Source: Branchinecta lynchi
Taxonomy: Eukaryota; Arthropoda; Branchiopoda; Anostraca; Branchinectidae
Direction: 5' to 3'
Assembly: GCA_023053575.1 (NCBI GenBank)
Contig: JAKZAP010000020.1
Location: 19,525,998-19,589,997 of the forward strand
Length of the DNA: 64,000 nt
Translations under genes and position numbers: made by a program
Part shown: in pieces, positions 11,201 to 23,465 of the stretch
How the letters are laid out: each line of letters opens with the position of its first letter
How positions within the stretch are numbered: the stretch's first letter is position 1
The notes under the pieces: model-generated
The model's input: only the letters and a program-made list of their open reading frames with translations
The model's database searches: none
What the model was told of the DNA's origin: nothing

Positions 11201-14200
11201 GAGCGTTTTTTGGGAACTCCCCTTAAATCTTCCCCCCCCCTCTCCCCCAGCGTGGTCGGATCCAGTTCGGACCCTAAAATATGTCATCTAGGGCATGTGA
11301 GCTGTCTAAATTACAAGTTTCACTAAAATCGCTCCACTTATTTGATGCCTATGACAGGCAAAACGATCAAGTCCCCCCAATGTGGCTGAACACGAATCGG
11401 AAACATAAACGTCACATCTCTGGCATATCCTAATGAAGCTAGACTGGAATCAGAGCATAGCCTATCCGCAAATTTCCAGTTCCCACTTCACCCCCCCCCC
11501 TCCCCTACCGTGACCAGATCCGATCCAGACACCAAATTACAAATCAAGCCCGCATTAACTCGGAACCGTCCAACTTGCATCCCATTGTCTACCCCCCCCC
11601 CCCCCCCCTCGTCCAACTCTCCTTAACGTGCTTGTATTTGTGTTTTGCTTGTGTAGGTCATCAGTTCTTATCGCACATAAAGTTTTCACACGAATCGGAC
11701 AACCGTTCGCAACTTACGGAAGCCAGTAATTTCCAGATTCCCCTTCCCTCAACTCCCCAAAGATGGTCGGATCCAGGAACACAAACTTTCCTACGGCATT
11801 ATGTGGTGCCTTAAATCATTAAAAGGCCTGCAAAGTTTCATCGTTCTTAGAATAGCTGGAACTATCCTAACTGGCGATCCGAGGAATTCCGGGAAACACC
11901 CTCCAACTCCCCCCACAGAGCCCAGATATGATCTGGTTCTGTCAATTACGTATCTAAGGCTAATGCTTGTTCTTCTCACCAAGTTCCACCCCAATCCCTC
12001 GACTCTAAACGTTCCACGAGATCTCCGGCCCCCCTTCAATCCCCCCCACAAGTATCTGATTCGACCAGGACTTGACATGGGACATCTGATATGATAGCTC
12101 CTTCCACTTGCCAAGTTTCATTCCATTCCGATCACCCGTTCAAAAGTTATGCATGCCACCAGATTCCGGGCTCCCCATCCCTCCACTCCCCCTACGGTGG
12201 TTGGATCCAGGAAACGACTATTATCAAGTCAATCTGTTCGGGTCCCTGACATGTCTTCGAGTTCCATTGTCCTAGCACATTCGGAAGTACCGAACTAGCA
12301 GGATCACCAAAATTCCCGACGCACCCCCCCCCCCCCCCCCACAGTGCCCGAATCTGGTCCGGTTATGTCAACGATGTGTCTAGGACTTGGGCTTGTTCTT
12401 CCTACCAAGTTTCATCCTGATCCCTCCACTCTAAGAGTTTCCCAAGATTTCCGGTTCCTCCCCTCCAGCTCCCCCCAAAGTCACAGGATCCGGTTCGGAT
12501 TTGAATTGGGTCGTCTGAGACACGGCGTCCTTCCAAATATCAAGTTTCATTAAGATCCGATCACCCGTTCAAAAGTTATGAATACCTCTATATTCCAGAT
12601 TCCCCCTGCCGCCACTCCCCCCACGATGCTCGGATCTGGGAAAGTGACTATTTCCAACTTAATCGTTTGGGGTCCCTTGGGGTCCCCCGGGATCGGGTTC
12701 GGATTTAAATTGGGTCGTCTGAGACACGGGGTCCTTCCAAATATCAAGTTTCATTAAGATCCGATCACCCGTTCAAAAGTTATGAATACCTCTACATTCC
12801 GGATTCCCCCTGCCGCCACTCCCCCCACGATGCCCGGATCGGGGAAAGTGACTATTTCCAACTTAATCGTTTGGGGTCCCTAATAAGCCTGCCAAGTTTC
12901 ATCTCCTAGCTTATGTGGAAGTGCCCAAACTAGAAAAACCTGGACAGACCGACCGACGGACGGACAGAAACTGCGATCGCTATATGGCACTTACCAAGCA
13001 GGCATTAACCGAGATACAGGCGACTACTCCCTGCCGGAAACGTGGAACGGGGTTATTAAGAGTAGAAAATTCAAGCATCAGTCCCTTATTAACAACAAAA
13101 CCGAAGTCGATCAAAATGCCGAAAAATACATTTCCTGTCGTCGCCCCAATCGTGCAGCAAAAACAGCAGCCGTGTCAAGAATTAAATCTAGCACTAGTTT
13201 TTCCGTGCAGTGATTATTACAAGTAATAGATACAGGCGAGTACTCCATAATAAAAACGCAGAACGAGGTTATTAATGAAAAAACATTTAAGTTTTCAGTC
13301 CCTTTTTAAATAACAAAACCGAAGTTGATCAAAATACAGAAAAAAACTTCCCTGTCAACGCCCCAATCGTGCAGCAAAAACAGCGGCTGTATCAAAAATT
13401 AAATCTCAGGACTACGTTTTTTTCATTACAGTGGTATTTGAAAGTAATTTGCCCTAATAAGATATTTATAGTCGGTACAAGTTTCAGTTATTTATTACAG
13501 GTTTGTTCCCTTTCCCGACGTTGACCCAGAAGATTGATAGCCTGACGAGGACCCTTGCCAAGAAGGGCCAAAATATCGCTGATGTATCTGACGTATTCGT
13601 TGTAAACATTGTTTGAATATTTGACCGGATTCCGGGCGAACTACTTGTCCGACGAGAAAATTATTTTTATACAGATGTTCAGCATTTCTTCTTACCTCTA
13701 AACCGAACATCTAATCAACTTCAAATAAAACTTTTACTTTTCATAAAGTTTCCTGTTCTGACCGGATTCCGGGTCAACTACTTGTCTGGCGATAATTCGT
13801 ATTCTGATGTGTTACGTGAACGTTGTGTTTGTGAGTGCTATTTTGTGTTTATGTTACTTTCCTACCATGGCCCCACGGGCTTTTTTGAAATAAATTAATT
13901 CATTCATTCATATTCGGATTCAGCATGTCCTCTTACCCCAGATCGAACATCTAATCAACTTCAGATTTAACTTTTACATTTTACAAATTTTCCGGTTTTT
14001 GCTGGATTCCAGGTGAACTACTTGTCCGGGGAGAAAACGATTTTCATATTCAGATTCAGCGTGTCTCCTTATCCCTAATTCTACTATCTCATTAAAAATA
14101 TTTAGTTTTGCCCCTTGATTTGAAACCCCTCCCGCACCCCTAATATATATATAGCTTTGGGGCCCATCTAGGATCTCAATCTGTCCCCTGACCTAAAGAA

Positions 14201-17200
14201 TCTTCACACCAAGTTTCATCACAATATCTCGTTCCTTTCGAGATTTACCGTGTCAAAGAAGGACGGCAGACGGACAACGTATACGAAATCATAGTTTTCT
14301 CGTTCACTCGAGAAAACGTAAGGGGCACTACTATGAATGAATGAATGAATGAATGAATTTATTGCACGAAAAAACCCTTGGGGTCATGGCAACAAAACAA
14401 GAAAAAACACAACAAACTACAAAAATCGCTCTCTATGGGACAAACCAACGCGGAGGAATCTGGCCACCTTACGGATATCCCCCATATTTGTACTTCCAAT
14501 TTTTTCTAGTAGCCACTCCTCCCTAGTAATTCCCACCCCAAATAATTCGACCCTTAAATCACTCAATCCTTCACATTCACACATAAAGTGGAACACATCC
14601 TCATCCACCTTTCCACACATCGGGCAAAAGTAAGGGCCATTCTTTAACCTATTTTTACATCTCGTCATCCTGGTCATCGAGTACATGATGTTTTTCTATT
14701 GTTCAGGCCCAGTTAGAAATTATGTCTAAATTTTGTGTATTTATACTGTTATTTATCTTGTGTTGTTTTTCGTTATTCTCTTTACTCCGCCACCACCTTG
14801 TGTATTTGGCGGGTTACAAATAAAATATATATGTAAAGTATCCATCCACTTACGTTTTGGGATCCCAAAAAAGTTCTCCTAAGAAAATAACATTTCGTAA
14901 AAAAAAAAAAAGTCCAGATTTGAATAAAAAAAAAAGTTCAGTTAAATACGACTCGGGACAAATTTAGAATTGCCACGTGAGAACCTAGCTTAAAGAATGA
15001 TAAGGTCCCCCCAAGATAATATTTTTCTCTTTTCAGCCGCTATCACGATGACGCGTCATTGCAATGCGCTACGTAGCGCATCTTCACACCTGCGCGAGAA
15101 GCTTTCACGCTGGATAGATTTCCTTTCTAGGTTTCTTCTACTGAAACTTCATTTCTTTCATCATTCTTCAGTTTTTACAATAGTAGGTTTTTCTCCAGTT
15201 TTTCTTCAAAAAACTTCAATTTTCCACTAAAAAATCTGATGCGTACGCGTCGACGCAGACGAGTGCAACTCGAACCCATTACCAATAGAACTATACTTGT
15301 GAAAACGATATACCTTGCCCTTCCAACTGGCCCGTCTCTATCCCAACTCGTAAACTGATTATTGCTCGCACTGATAAGAAACTCCGTGGAGCCTACGCGT
15401 CACTTTTTCCGTCGCAAGTGAATATTTCTAAAAAGATCCTTGCAAAGTTTTACAACGCAGTGGCTCTGCCTCACATACCGTTTAGGGCTTCATTCTGGGA
15501 TATTGTAAACGCCACTGATAAGAGCTACGAAAGCTGTTGCTGTAACTGAAGATGGAGCGTACACTGTAGTCGTACGGTAGAGAGGGTAATTACGGGTGGT
15601 AGTAGCCTATAAATTGAGGTAGCGTCCGTAGCGTGTAAGGCGGCGGGTAAGTAAGGGCGGTAGTAGACAAGGTTTACGTTAACATATAGTGGTTTTATTT
15701 CTGACTTACTCTTTATAACGGCAATCCCAATCCGGGTAAATAATATCACGATCGATAACGATAATAGACTAAGTCATGTGTGACTTACAAAATATGAAAG
15801 ACGAAAGACCCAGCGCTAAGACTAGAAAAAGCTTATATACTCCTAACTGCACAAGTGAAGGTCCTGACGTAACATACAATTTAGCTTCCTGGCCGGAAAC
15901 TATCTGATGTCGACGTAGTATGGAATTTAGCAATATCCAACTGACGTGGACTTCAGGTTAACAGGATGTTGTTTAGTTCTGAGTCTTCATTTGTGCGATT
16001 AGATTCTACGAAGTACCAAAGGATCATGTTCACTTCGGTATGTACATATAGTTAGTTAAGCACTTGACATAGAGACCGACACAACACTGTTCTTCAAATT
16101 TGCTAAATTTCTTCTTCAACTTCCCAGTTGGTCCCCCTAGAATTTGGTTCTATTCTTGCGTTGCGTTTTATTTGTCTGCGTCAACAAAAGCGCGGCGCGG
16201 AGGTAAGCGCGGCGCGGAGGTTGCATAGCTCAGTGTGAAAGGCTCAACGCGTGAATGTGAATGCGGCTTTATTGTCGGTCCGGAGTCACGCAGCTATCGA
16301 GCCGACATCAGAGTGTCTTTCTAGCAGGACGGGGAATGCTAGACATCGCTCTCCTTTCTCACCAAAAAGGTATCTCTATAGGATCATCTACACGGCGGGT
16401 ATTTTCCCTCGGAGACGAGAGGGGAAAGTGTTCACATGGTACCCGGGTATTTTTCGGAGAGTACGGTCATGCGGCAATAGATTTCAAGATTGTAAAGCTT
16501 AGGATATCTTTCTACAATGGACACCAACATGTGTCCATTTGGATCACTTCTTATATGGACATAATCAAAATTATTGCTCGAAAATCCGATTTTGTTGTTG
16601 CTGACGTCGAAGAATACCCTTCAATAAACAAATCCCCGGGTAAAAAGTTCGCGAAACTGAAGTCCCAAATACCAGGGAATTTTCTTGCTGCTGCGGGGGA
16701 AAATACCCGCGGAGTACGGGTAAATACCCTCCGTGTAAACGTAGCTTATGTGATAAAATACCTATCAGCTTACCAGCTTATAGCACGCGGCCAAGGCAAG
16801 AGTGGTACATGTCTTGTGGTATGCATAGCCGCCAACTTTGAGTTCCTTAACGACATCAAAAATCCCCAAGACTTCGTTGTACATTGCTTTCTCGAAGAGA
16901 AGATCCATCAAAACTCGGAAAGTTGTGAACTGGTGGAATAGGCCAAGGTTGTCTGGATCACTAAAGGCCTGAAATATGAATGAATGAATGAATTTTATTT
17001 ATAGCCAAACAATAAAAGAGGAATGGGCGGAGTAAATAAACAACGAGAAAAAAAAAAGATAAAAAGTAAACTAACGAGAAAACTTCGTATTAACATATAT
17101 ACAAAACATGAAAAATCGAACATTCAGCAAACGGCACAGTAGATCAAATATGTACATACACATTCAGAAAGACCGCTTAGAGCTTTTGCGCGAGCATGAT

Positions 17201-20200
17201 CTTCAAGCTCGGGCAGCTGAATTAAAATATTGCATAATGTATACTCATTCCCCAGGTATGTATTTCTGGTGTAGAGAGGGAGTCGGAGGAGAAACTTCAG
17301 GTACTTGAAGAAAGCTGATCTAATCTGTAGTTTCTCTGTATTGGATAGCCCATTCCATATTATTTAACTTTAACCATCCATATCGATGGTTAAAGTGATA
17401 AAGGTAGGAAGATTCCTTAAAGGACCTGTCTTACCTATACTAATAACGCAACCTACTTCCATAATCACTCCATATATTTCTAAATCCGGAGACCGAGTTT
17501 CGTGCGGTACATTCTAACTAACAAAACCACGCTGATTTTCTCTCTTAACTTATTTTGCCTTCGATGTGTATCACGCTGTCGACGGATGTCAGCGAGAAGT
17601 TTTTCCATCAGAAAAAACGGTTATGGTTCCACAGTTTTAAAGTATTCAAATGTTTTAAAATACTGTAAGATGAAGCTTTCCTTTAAGCTTTCGATGAAGC
17701 ATCGAGAAAGGTTTGTTTAGTTGGAATTTGGCAAAAAGATAATGTTTATTCCAACAATGGGGAAGGAAACAAACCTGTAATCCTGTAATTTTTTATTACA
17801 GGTTTGTTTCCTTCCCCGAAGCTGAACAAGAGGACTGACAGCCTGACGAGGACCCTTGCCAAGAAGGGCCGAAATATCGCTGATGAAGAATCGTAGCTGA
17901 CGTATCCGTTGAAAACATTGTTGGAATAAATGTTTCAAAGTTAGCTTGGGCTCAAAGAATATTTAAAAAGATAATGTATTTTTGTCTTTTGTTTTGTATT
18001 GCCATGGCCCTCCGGCTTTTTGTGCAAATATATAGCATATCATATCATATCACACAAGAGAGCAGATTCAGATTTCCTTCAAAGAGTCTATACGACTACT
18101 AACATTTTCTGAGCCGACGGATTCCAGCAGAAAGCCTGCGAGTTTTAAAAGGGGGAGGACCCCTACTCTTTCGAAGTCGTTACTGTCACAAATCAAGGGG
18201 TCAAGCGACAATTTTCAAAATGTTCGGGAGACCCTTAGCCTCTTACCCCCCACATCTAATCAACTTCAAATAAGACTTTTACTTTTAACAAAATTTCCGG
18301 ATTTGGCCGGATTCCGGGCGAACTACTTGTCCAGCAAGAAAATGGTTTTCATAATCGTGTTCACCTGTCTTCTTATCCCTTGTCGACCAACTGATTAGCT
18401 GCTGAAAATATTATCCTTGCCCTTTAATCTGAATCCCCTCCCCCGCCCCTAAATGTAGGGCTACAGAGCCCATCTACGAACTCGACCTTTCCCTTGGCCC
18501 AAAGAATCATCACACCAAGTTTCATCAAAATACCTCATTCCCTTCGAGGGTTATCGTGCTCACAGACGGACAGACAGACGGACAACTTTTGCGATGTCAT
18601 AGGTATCCCTCGAAGAACATTTGATTTTTTGTATGATGATTTGCGTGTCGCTTAGCTCTTTTTGACCGTTCTCGTGGTGGTTCGATCTTTTGAGCAAATT
18701 ATGTATCTTGAGAACGGCTTGTTTTTTGTAGTTTTTTTTTCAGTAAATGCAGGAGCAAGATCCATAGCCCTAGTTGTGTTTTTGCAAATACTACCTGCAA
18801 ACCCCAAATTGATACCAAGGTCTAAAGTCGTTTTTGGAGTTACCGTGGTATCTGCTGTAGGCTAGTAGTTACCGTAGTATCTGATACTCAGATACCATGG
18901 GCCCGACGATGGTGCCCGAAAAATCCATCTTACTTTCACCATCACCAACACAAGAGCCTAGGTTTTCTTCAACGAGTTGGTGCGCGTATTTCTTTTGGGG
19001 TGACTCCGGAAATCGCAGATTCGGCAGCTGTCATTTTTCCAAAGTAACCGTATAGTATCAGATACCATGGTAGCTGCAAAACAACTAATAACTCACTTTC
19101 ACAAAAATGTCGCTTGACCCCTTACTCCGTGACAGCGACAAAGTCATTCCTGTTCTTCCTTCACTGCAGCAATGTACCCAACGAAGAATACATCCTATCT
19201 TTGGACGCCTTGAAAATATCTGGGTCACGGCATTGGGAACCTGAGCCCCGTTTTCGTTGCAATAGCGCTGCCGCATCGCTGCTGCAGAACTTCTTTGCTT
19301 TTGCACAATATGCGTTTTTGGGTTCACTTTCTTCTTTTTTGAAGCGGCAGCGCTGCAGCACCTTGCAGGGAAGTACGGACTTGGTCGGTGAACAAGTCCG
19401 TGATTCTCGAGAAGCGCTGCCGTCTTCCTCGGAAGCACTGCAGTGCAAAAAAGGATGTAGGAAGAATCAATCCAATCGGCCGAGAAGAGGACCTGCAGCA
19501 TGCAACAAAAACGAGGCTCTGGGCAGCAAGAGCCTATCTTTCAGTTGATTCACGATACTCCTGATGAATAACTCTGCACGTCCATGAAGAATCGCCGGGT
19601 ACCCACCGACGGGCCAGAAAGGTCACAATAGCAAACGTCCATGATCGGTATACAGGGGATCCGAGTCAATCTGAGAGATATTCCTTCAGCCCAAGCTGAC
19701 TGCGAATCATATTTGACGGTCCAAAACGGAAAAGTCAGCTACATTTTATGAGAGCTATATTTCGGCCCTTCTTGGCAAGGGTCCTCTTCAGGCTCACTCG
19801 AGCCGCTCAAGCTGGAAAATGAACTTCCAAGAAGGGCTGAAATATAGGTCTAAAAAATGTAGCCGACTTACCTGTTTTGCACCGTCAAATACAATTCTGA
19901 GAGTTCGTTTCAGTGACGTTTCTTGTTCTTCCCGAGGTTCACTGGTGTTTCGGACTTCGTCATGTCATATAAAATATTCGCCTAACACCTATAATGCCGA
20001 GTCAAGATTGTGCCGTTTATAATAATAATAATAATAGATTTATTCCCCATCATAGTGCACAAATATACAAGAAGACGGAGTAATTAAATAAAGAAGAAGA
20101 AAAAGAACAAAGTAAGAAATGAAAAAAAAAGAATATCACTGTCAAAAACAATAATGGAAAGAACGCAAGAAACTTATTTGCTCGGCATTATGGCGGTCGT

Positions 20201-23200
20201 GACCTTTTCCACTGTCAGAAATAAAATGTATATTCTGACAGAAATACTTCATATCGGCCAAACAAAGATAGTAATAATTTGGACTCATCTCTGCTCCGTA
20301 ACTTTCCTCAAAGACAGAAATGAATCAATCAAGACAGACACAGTAAGATATTTGTGTTCTGGTTTCCCTCCCAGTTCTCTCTAACGCGACAGTCACCCGA
20401 CCTCGCTTCGTTAGCTAATTCATTAGCTAATGGTGTTAGCCAAATAACTACTCTTATGATGGTTGACAATGGGGAATAAGCTGCAGAGCAAATAGCTAAT
20501 AAATGCAAGAACAAATAATGACAAGAACCCCCGTCTCCCTATCTCTGTAATACAGCCATGCTGAATCGTATTCACTATCGATACCCTACCCAATCCAAAC
20601 GCGGAAATCGCTAAGCGGAAAATCATAATTCATTACCTCTACAAACAGTTATATCGCAGTAGAGCCCCGTAGAAGAATTTCCTTACAAACGCCGTCCAGT
20701 CGTCCTTTACAGCTGATTGGTTGTCTACCTTCTGTGACGTCACGTCTTACTCACTGCAGACCGGGTTCTCCACGCCTGCAGGCATGCTACAGTTTTTGGG
20801 ATCCCAAAACGTAAGTGGAGGGATACCTATGACATCGCAAAAGTTATCCGTCTGTCCGTCCGTTCGTCCGTCTGTCCGTCTGTAAGCACGATAACTCTCG
20901 AAGGGAATGAAATATTTTGATGAAACTTCGTGTGAGGATTCGTTGGGTCGTCGGACCAGTCAAGTTCGTAGATGGGCTTTGTAGCCCTACATTTAGGGGT
21001 GGGGGAGGGGGTTCAAATTAAGGGGCAAACAAAATATTTTGAAACAGCTAATTTGATAGTCGATTATGGGGTAAGATGATGAACACGATGGTGAAAACCA
21101 TTTTGTCATCGGACAAGTAGTTCGCCCGGAATCCGGCCAAAACCGGAAAGTTTGTTAAAAGTAAAAGTTTTATTTGAAGTTGATGAAATGTTCGATTTAG
21201 GGGTAGGAAGACATGCTGAGGACGATGGTGAAAACCATTTTCTCGCCGGACAAGTAGTTCGCCTGGAATCCGGCCCCAACCGGAAAGTTTGTTAAAATTA
21301 AAAGTTTTTTTGGTGTTGATTAGATGTTCGATTTAGGCCAAGAAGACATGCTGGACACTTATGTTCTACGTGGACATGTAGTTCCCGCCGAATCCGGCCA
21401 AAACCGGAAAATTGTTAGAAGCTTAAGTTTTATTTCTAGTTGATTAGACAACCGATTTAACGGTAAGAAGAGATGCTGAATCCGTGTTTGACAATCATAT
21501 TTTACCCGGAAATGTAGTTCGACCGGAATCCGGCTCGAGTCGGAAGTTGATTAGATGTTCATTATTGGGGAAAGAAAATACCCTGAGTTCGTTATTGAGC
21601 TTTCTTTTTTCGCCGGATAAGTAGTTCTGGAGTTCGGCCGAAACCACGAAATTGGCAGAAGTGGCAGGAAGTTTTCGTCAAAACAGATATAACTTATAGG
21701 GTAAACACACATGCTGAATCCATATCTGAACTTGGTTTTCTCAGATGACTAGCTATTTGGCCTTAATCTGTTTCTGAATTTTAATTGTAAAAATGTTCAA
21801 GGAGTCTGGCGATGACTGGATCTGGCTAAGACAAGACCCAGTTGTCTGGATCAGATATTGAATTTTTGGGATCCCACGAAACCTTTGGTCTTGTTCATCT
21901 GGTATGCGCAACGGCGAAGAGGGAAGTAGAATGGTATCACCTCAAAGCTCACAGCAAGTACCTCTAGCTCCGCTCAGCTTTGTCGGGGTGTCCATAGTTA
22001 CTGCATGGGTACCAAAGACGGAGGTTCTATAGGATTGTTTGTTCTTGTTGATAGGTATAGTGTGGCACGAGAGAAAGGGCTGCGTGGGAAAGCATCCCCT
22101 TATATTCTAACAATGGTAGCATACAAGATAAAACATTAATTGGACAAATTATACATGTCTTACCTGAAGTGCTTCTGCTGGTTTGCCATTTAAGTGGAAA
22201 TAGCGCATGATAATCGGACCAAATGTGAAGTTAGAGAATCGAAGGGTTTTTCTTGCGTCCTCGTACCTACAAAAGCCCGGGTAAAAAGCTGATTTGTAAC
22301 AAGAACAAATAATCAGGTAGAACCTCCGCCTCCCTTCTCTGTAATATGACGAATGGAGTCGAATATGTCCCATGCCTTGCCCGCTGCAAACGAGCAGAGG
22401 TTGGTAGCTTCGCGGCACATCAAGTTTCGTTACCTCTACAAATAGCTATATCGCTGTGACGCCGAGTACAGGAAAAGTAGAAGTCAAAGCCGATTGGTCC
22501 TCTGGACGCGCTCCAGAGCGGGTCAGCGCGCCTCCTGCACTTTTTGCTCTGCGATGAGCAACGGCAACGACGGAAGTACAGTCAACCGGTATCAACATCA
22601 GCTAAGCTAGAGCAAATACCTCTAGGTCCGCTCAGTTTTCTCGGGGTATTCATAGTCGCTGCATTGGACAAAAGACGGAGGTTCTATCTGACTTGTTTGT
22701 ATGTATCCTACATATGTATCCTTCAGTCAAGGATTAATACAAATAGGTCAATTCAGTAGGGATAAATTAAGCAGCGAGGCAATCCACCAGCTTCTGAAGC
22801 TTCTTTCCGTTTTTCGCTAAAAAGCTAATAGTTAAGTAAGTACAGTGCTTTGTTTAATGTACATCAATTGTTATTTATTGTTACGAAAGTTATTTGTAAC
22901 AGTGTTTTTTAAATTTATTTTAGTACTCCTCATTATATATTCTTTGAGGGAAGTAAATAAATGAATGAATGAATGAATGAAAGGGTCACACCCGCGATGT
23001 TACAGAAAAACTCATTTAAGATCTGTTTAATATTCCTAACATCTGTTAGTCAGCTAAATATCCAGAATGGCATGATTACTAACCCATCTGAAAGCTTCAT
23101 CAGAAGCTTCTCCCCTTCCCTTGCCCAAAAAGGCCAAACTCTATATGACAAATACGCCAGTGAACCTCGGGAAGAACGACAAACGCCGCCCGAACGATGA

Positions 23201-23434
23201 CTCGAATCCTGTGTCAACCAATAAACGGCGTTCGCTCGGACAGCTGTGGTGACACTTCCGGGTCTTTCACTACGTACACGACGACTCTTCATCGCCACGT
23301 AGAGTAAGTCGTCGCGAGTATAATTGCTTCTTTTTTTTTATCTGAATTCTAAGAATTCCAAGTCCTCGCCTTTCAATTCTCAATTCTCGTACAAATTACC
23401 ATTTTTGCTCTTATCCCCTTTCAATTCTCACTTT

Positions 23435-23465
<31 letters not shown>

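Larger units (their letters stand above)
17400..18055 (+). pseudogene. LINE C-terminal fragment split by a hammerhead-bearing element
   Basis: The ORF end MKLSFKLSMKHRERFV plus stop (17670-17720) is separated from its own 3' UTR (17977-18050: gccatggccctccggcttt, then CATAT repeats) by the 220-bp insertion described next. Confidence 0.65.

Noticed and set aside
16261..16941. 226-codon plus-strand ORF
   Set aside because: Its end is antisense to a well-supported PTCD2 exon, composition is not protein-like, no domain is seen, and most of it looks like an eroded MITE.
19085..19548. Overlapping 130-144-codon ORFs on both strands
   Set aside because: Long frames on both strands over GC-rich imperfectly repetitive sequence, without motifs or splice context.
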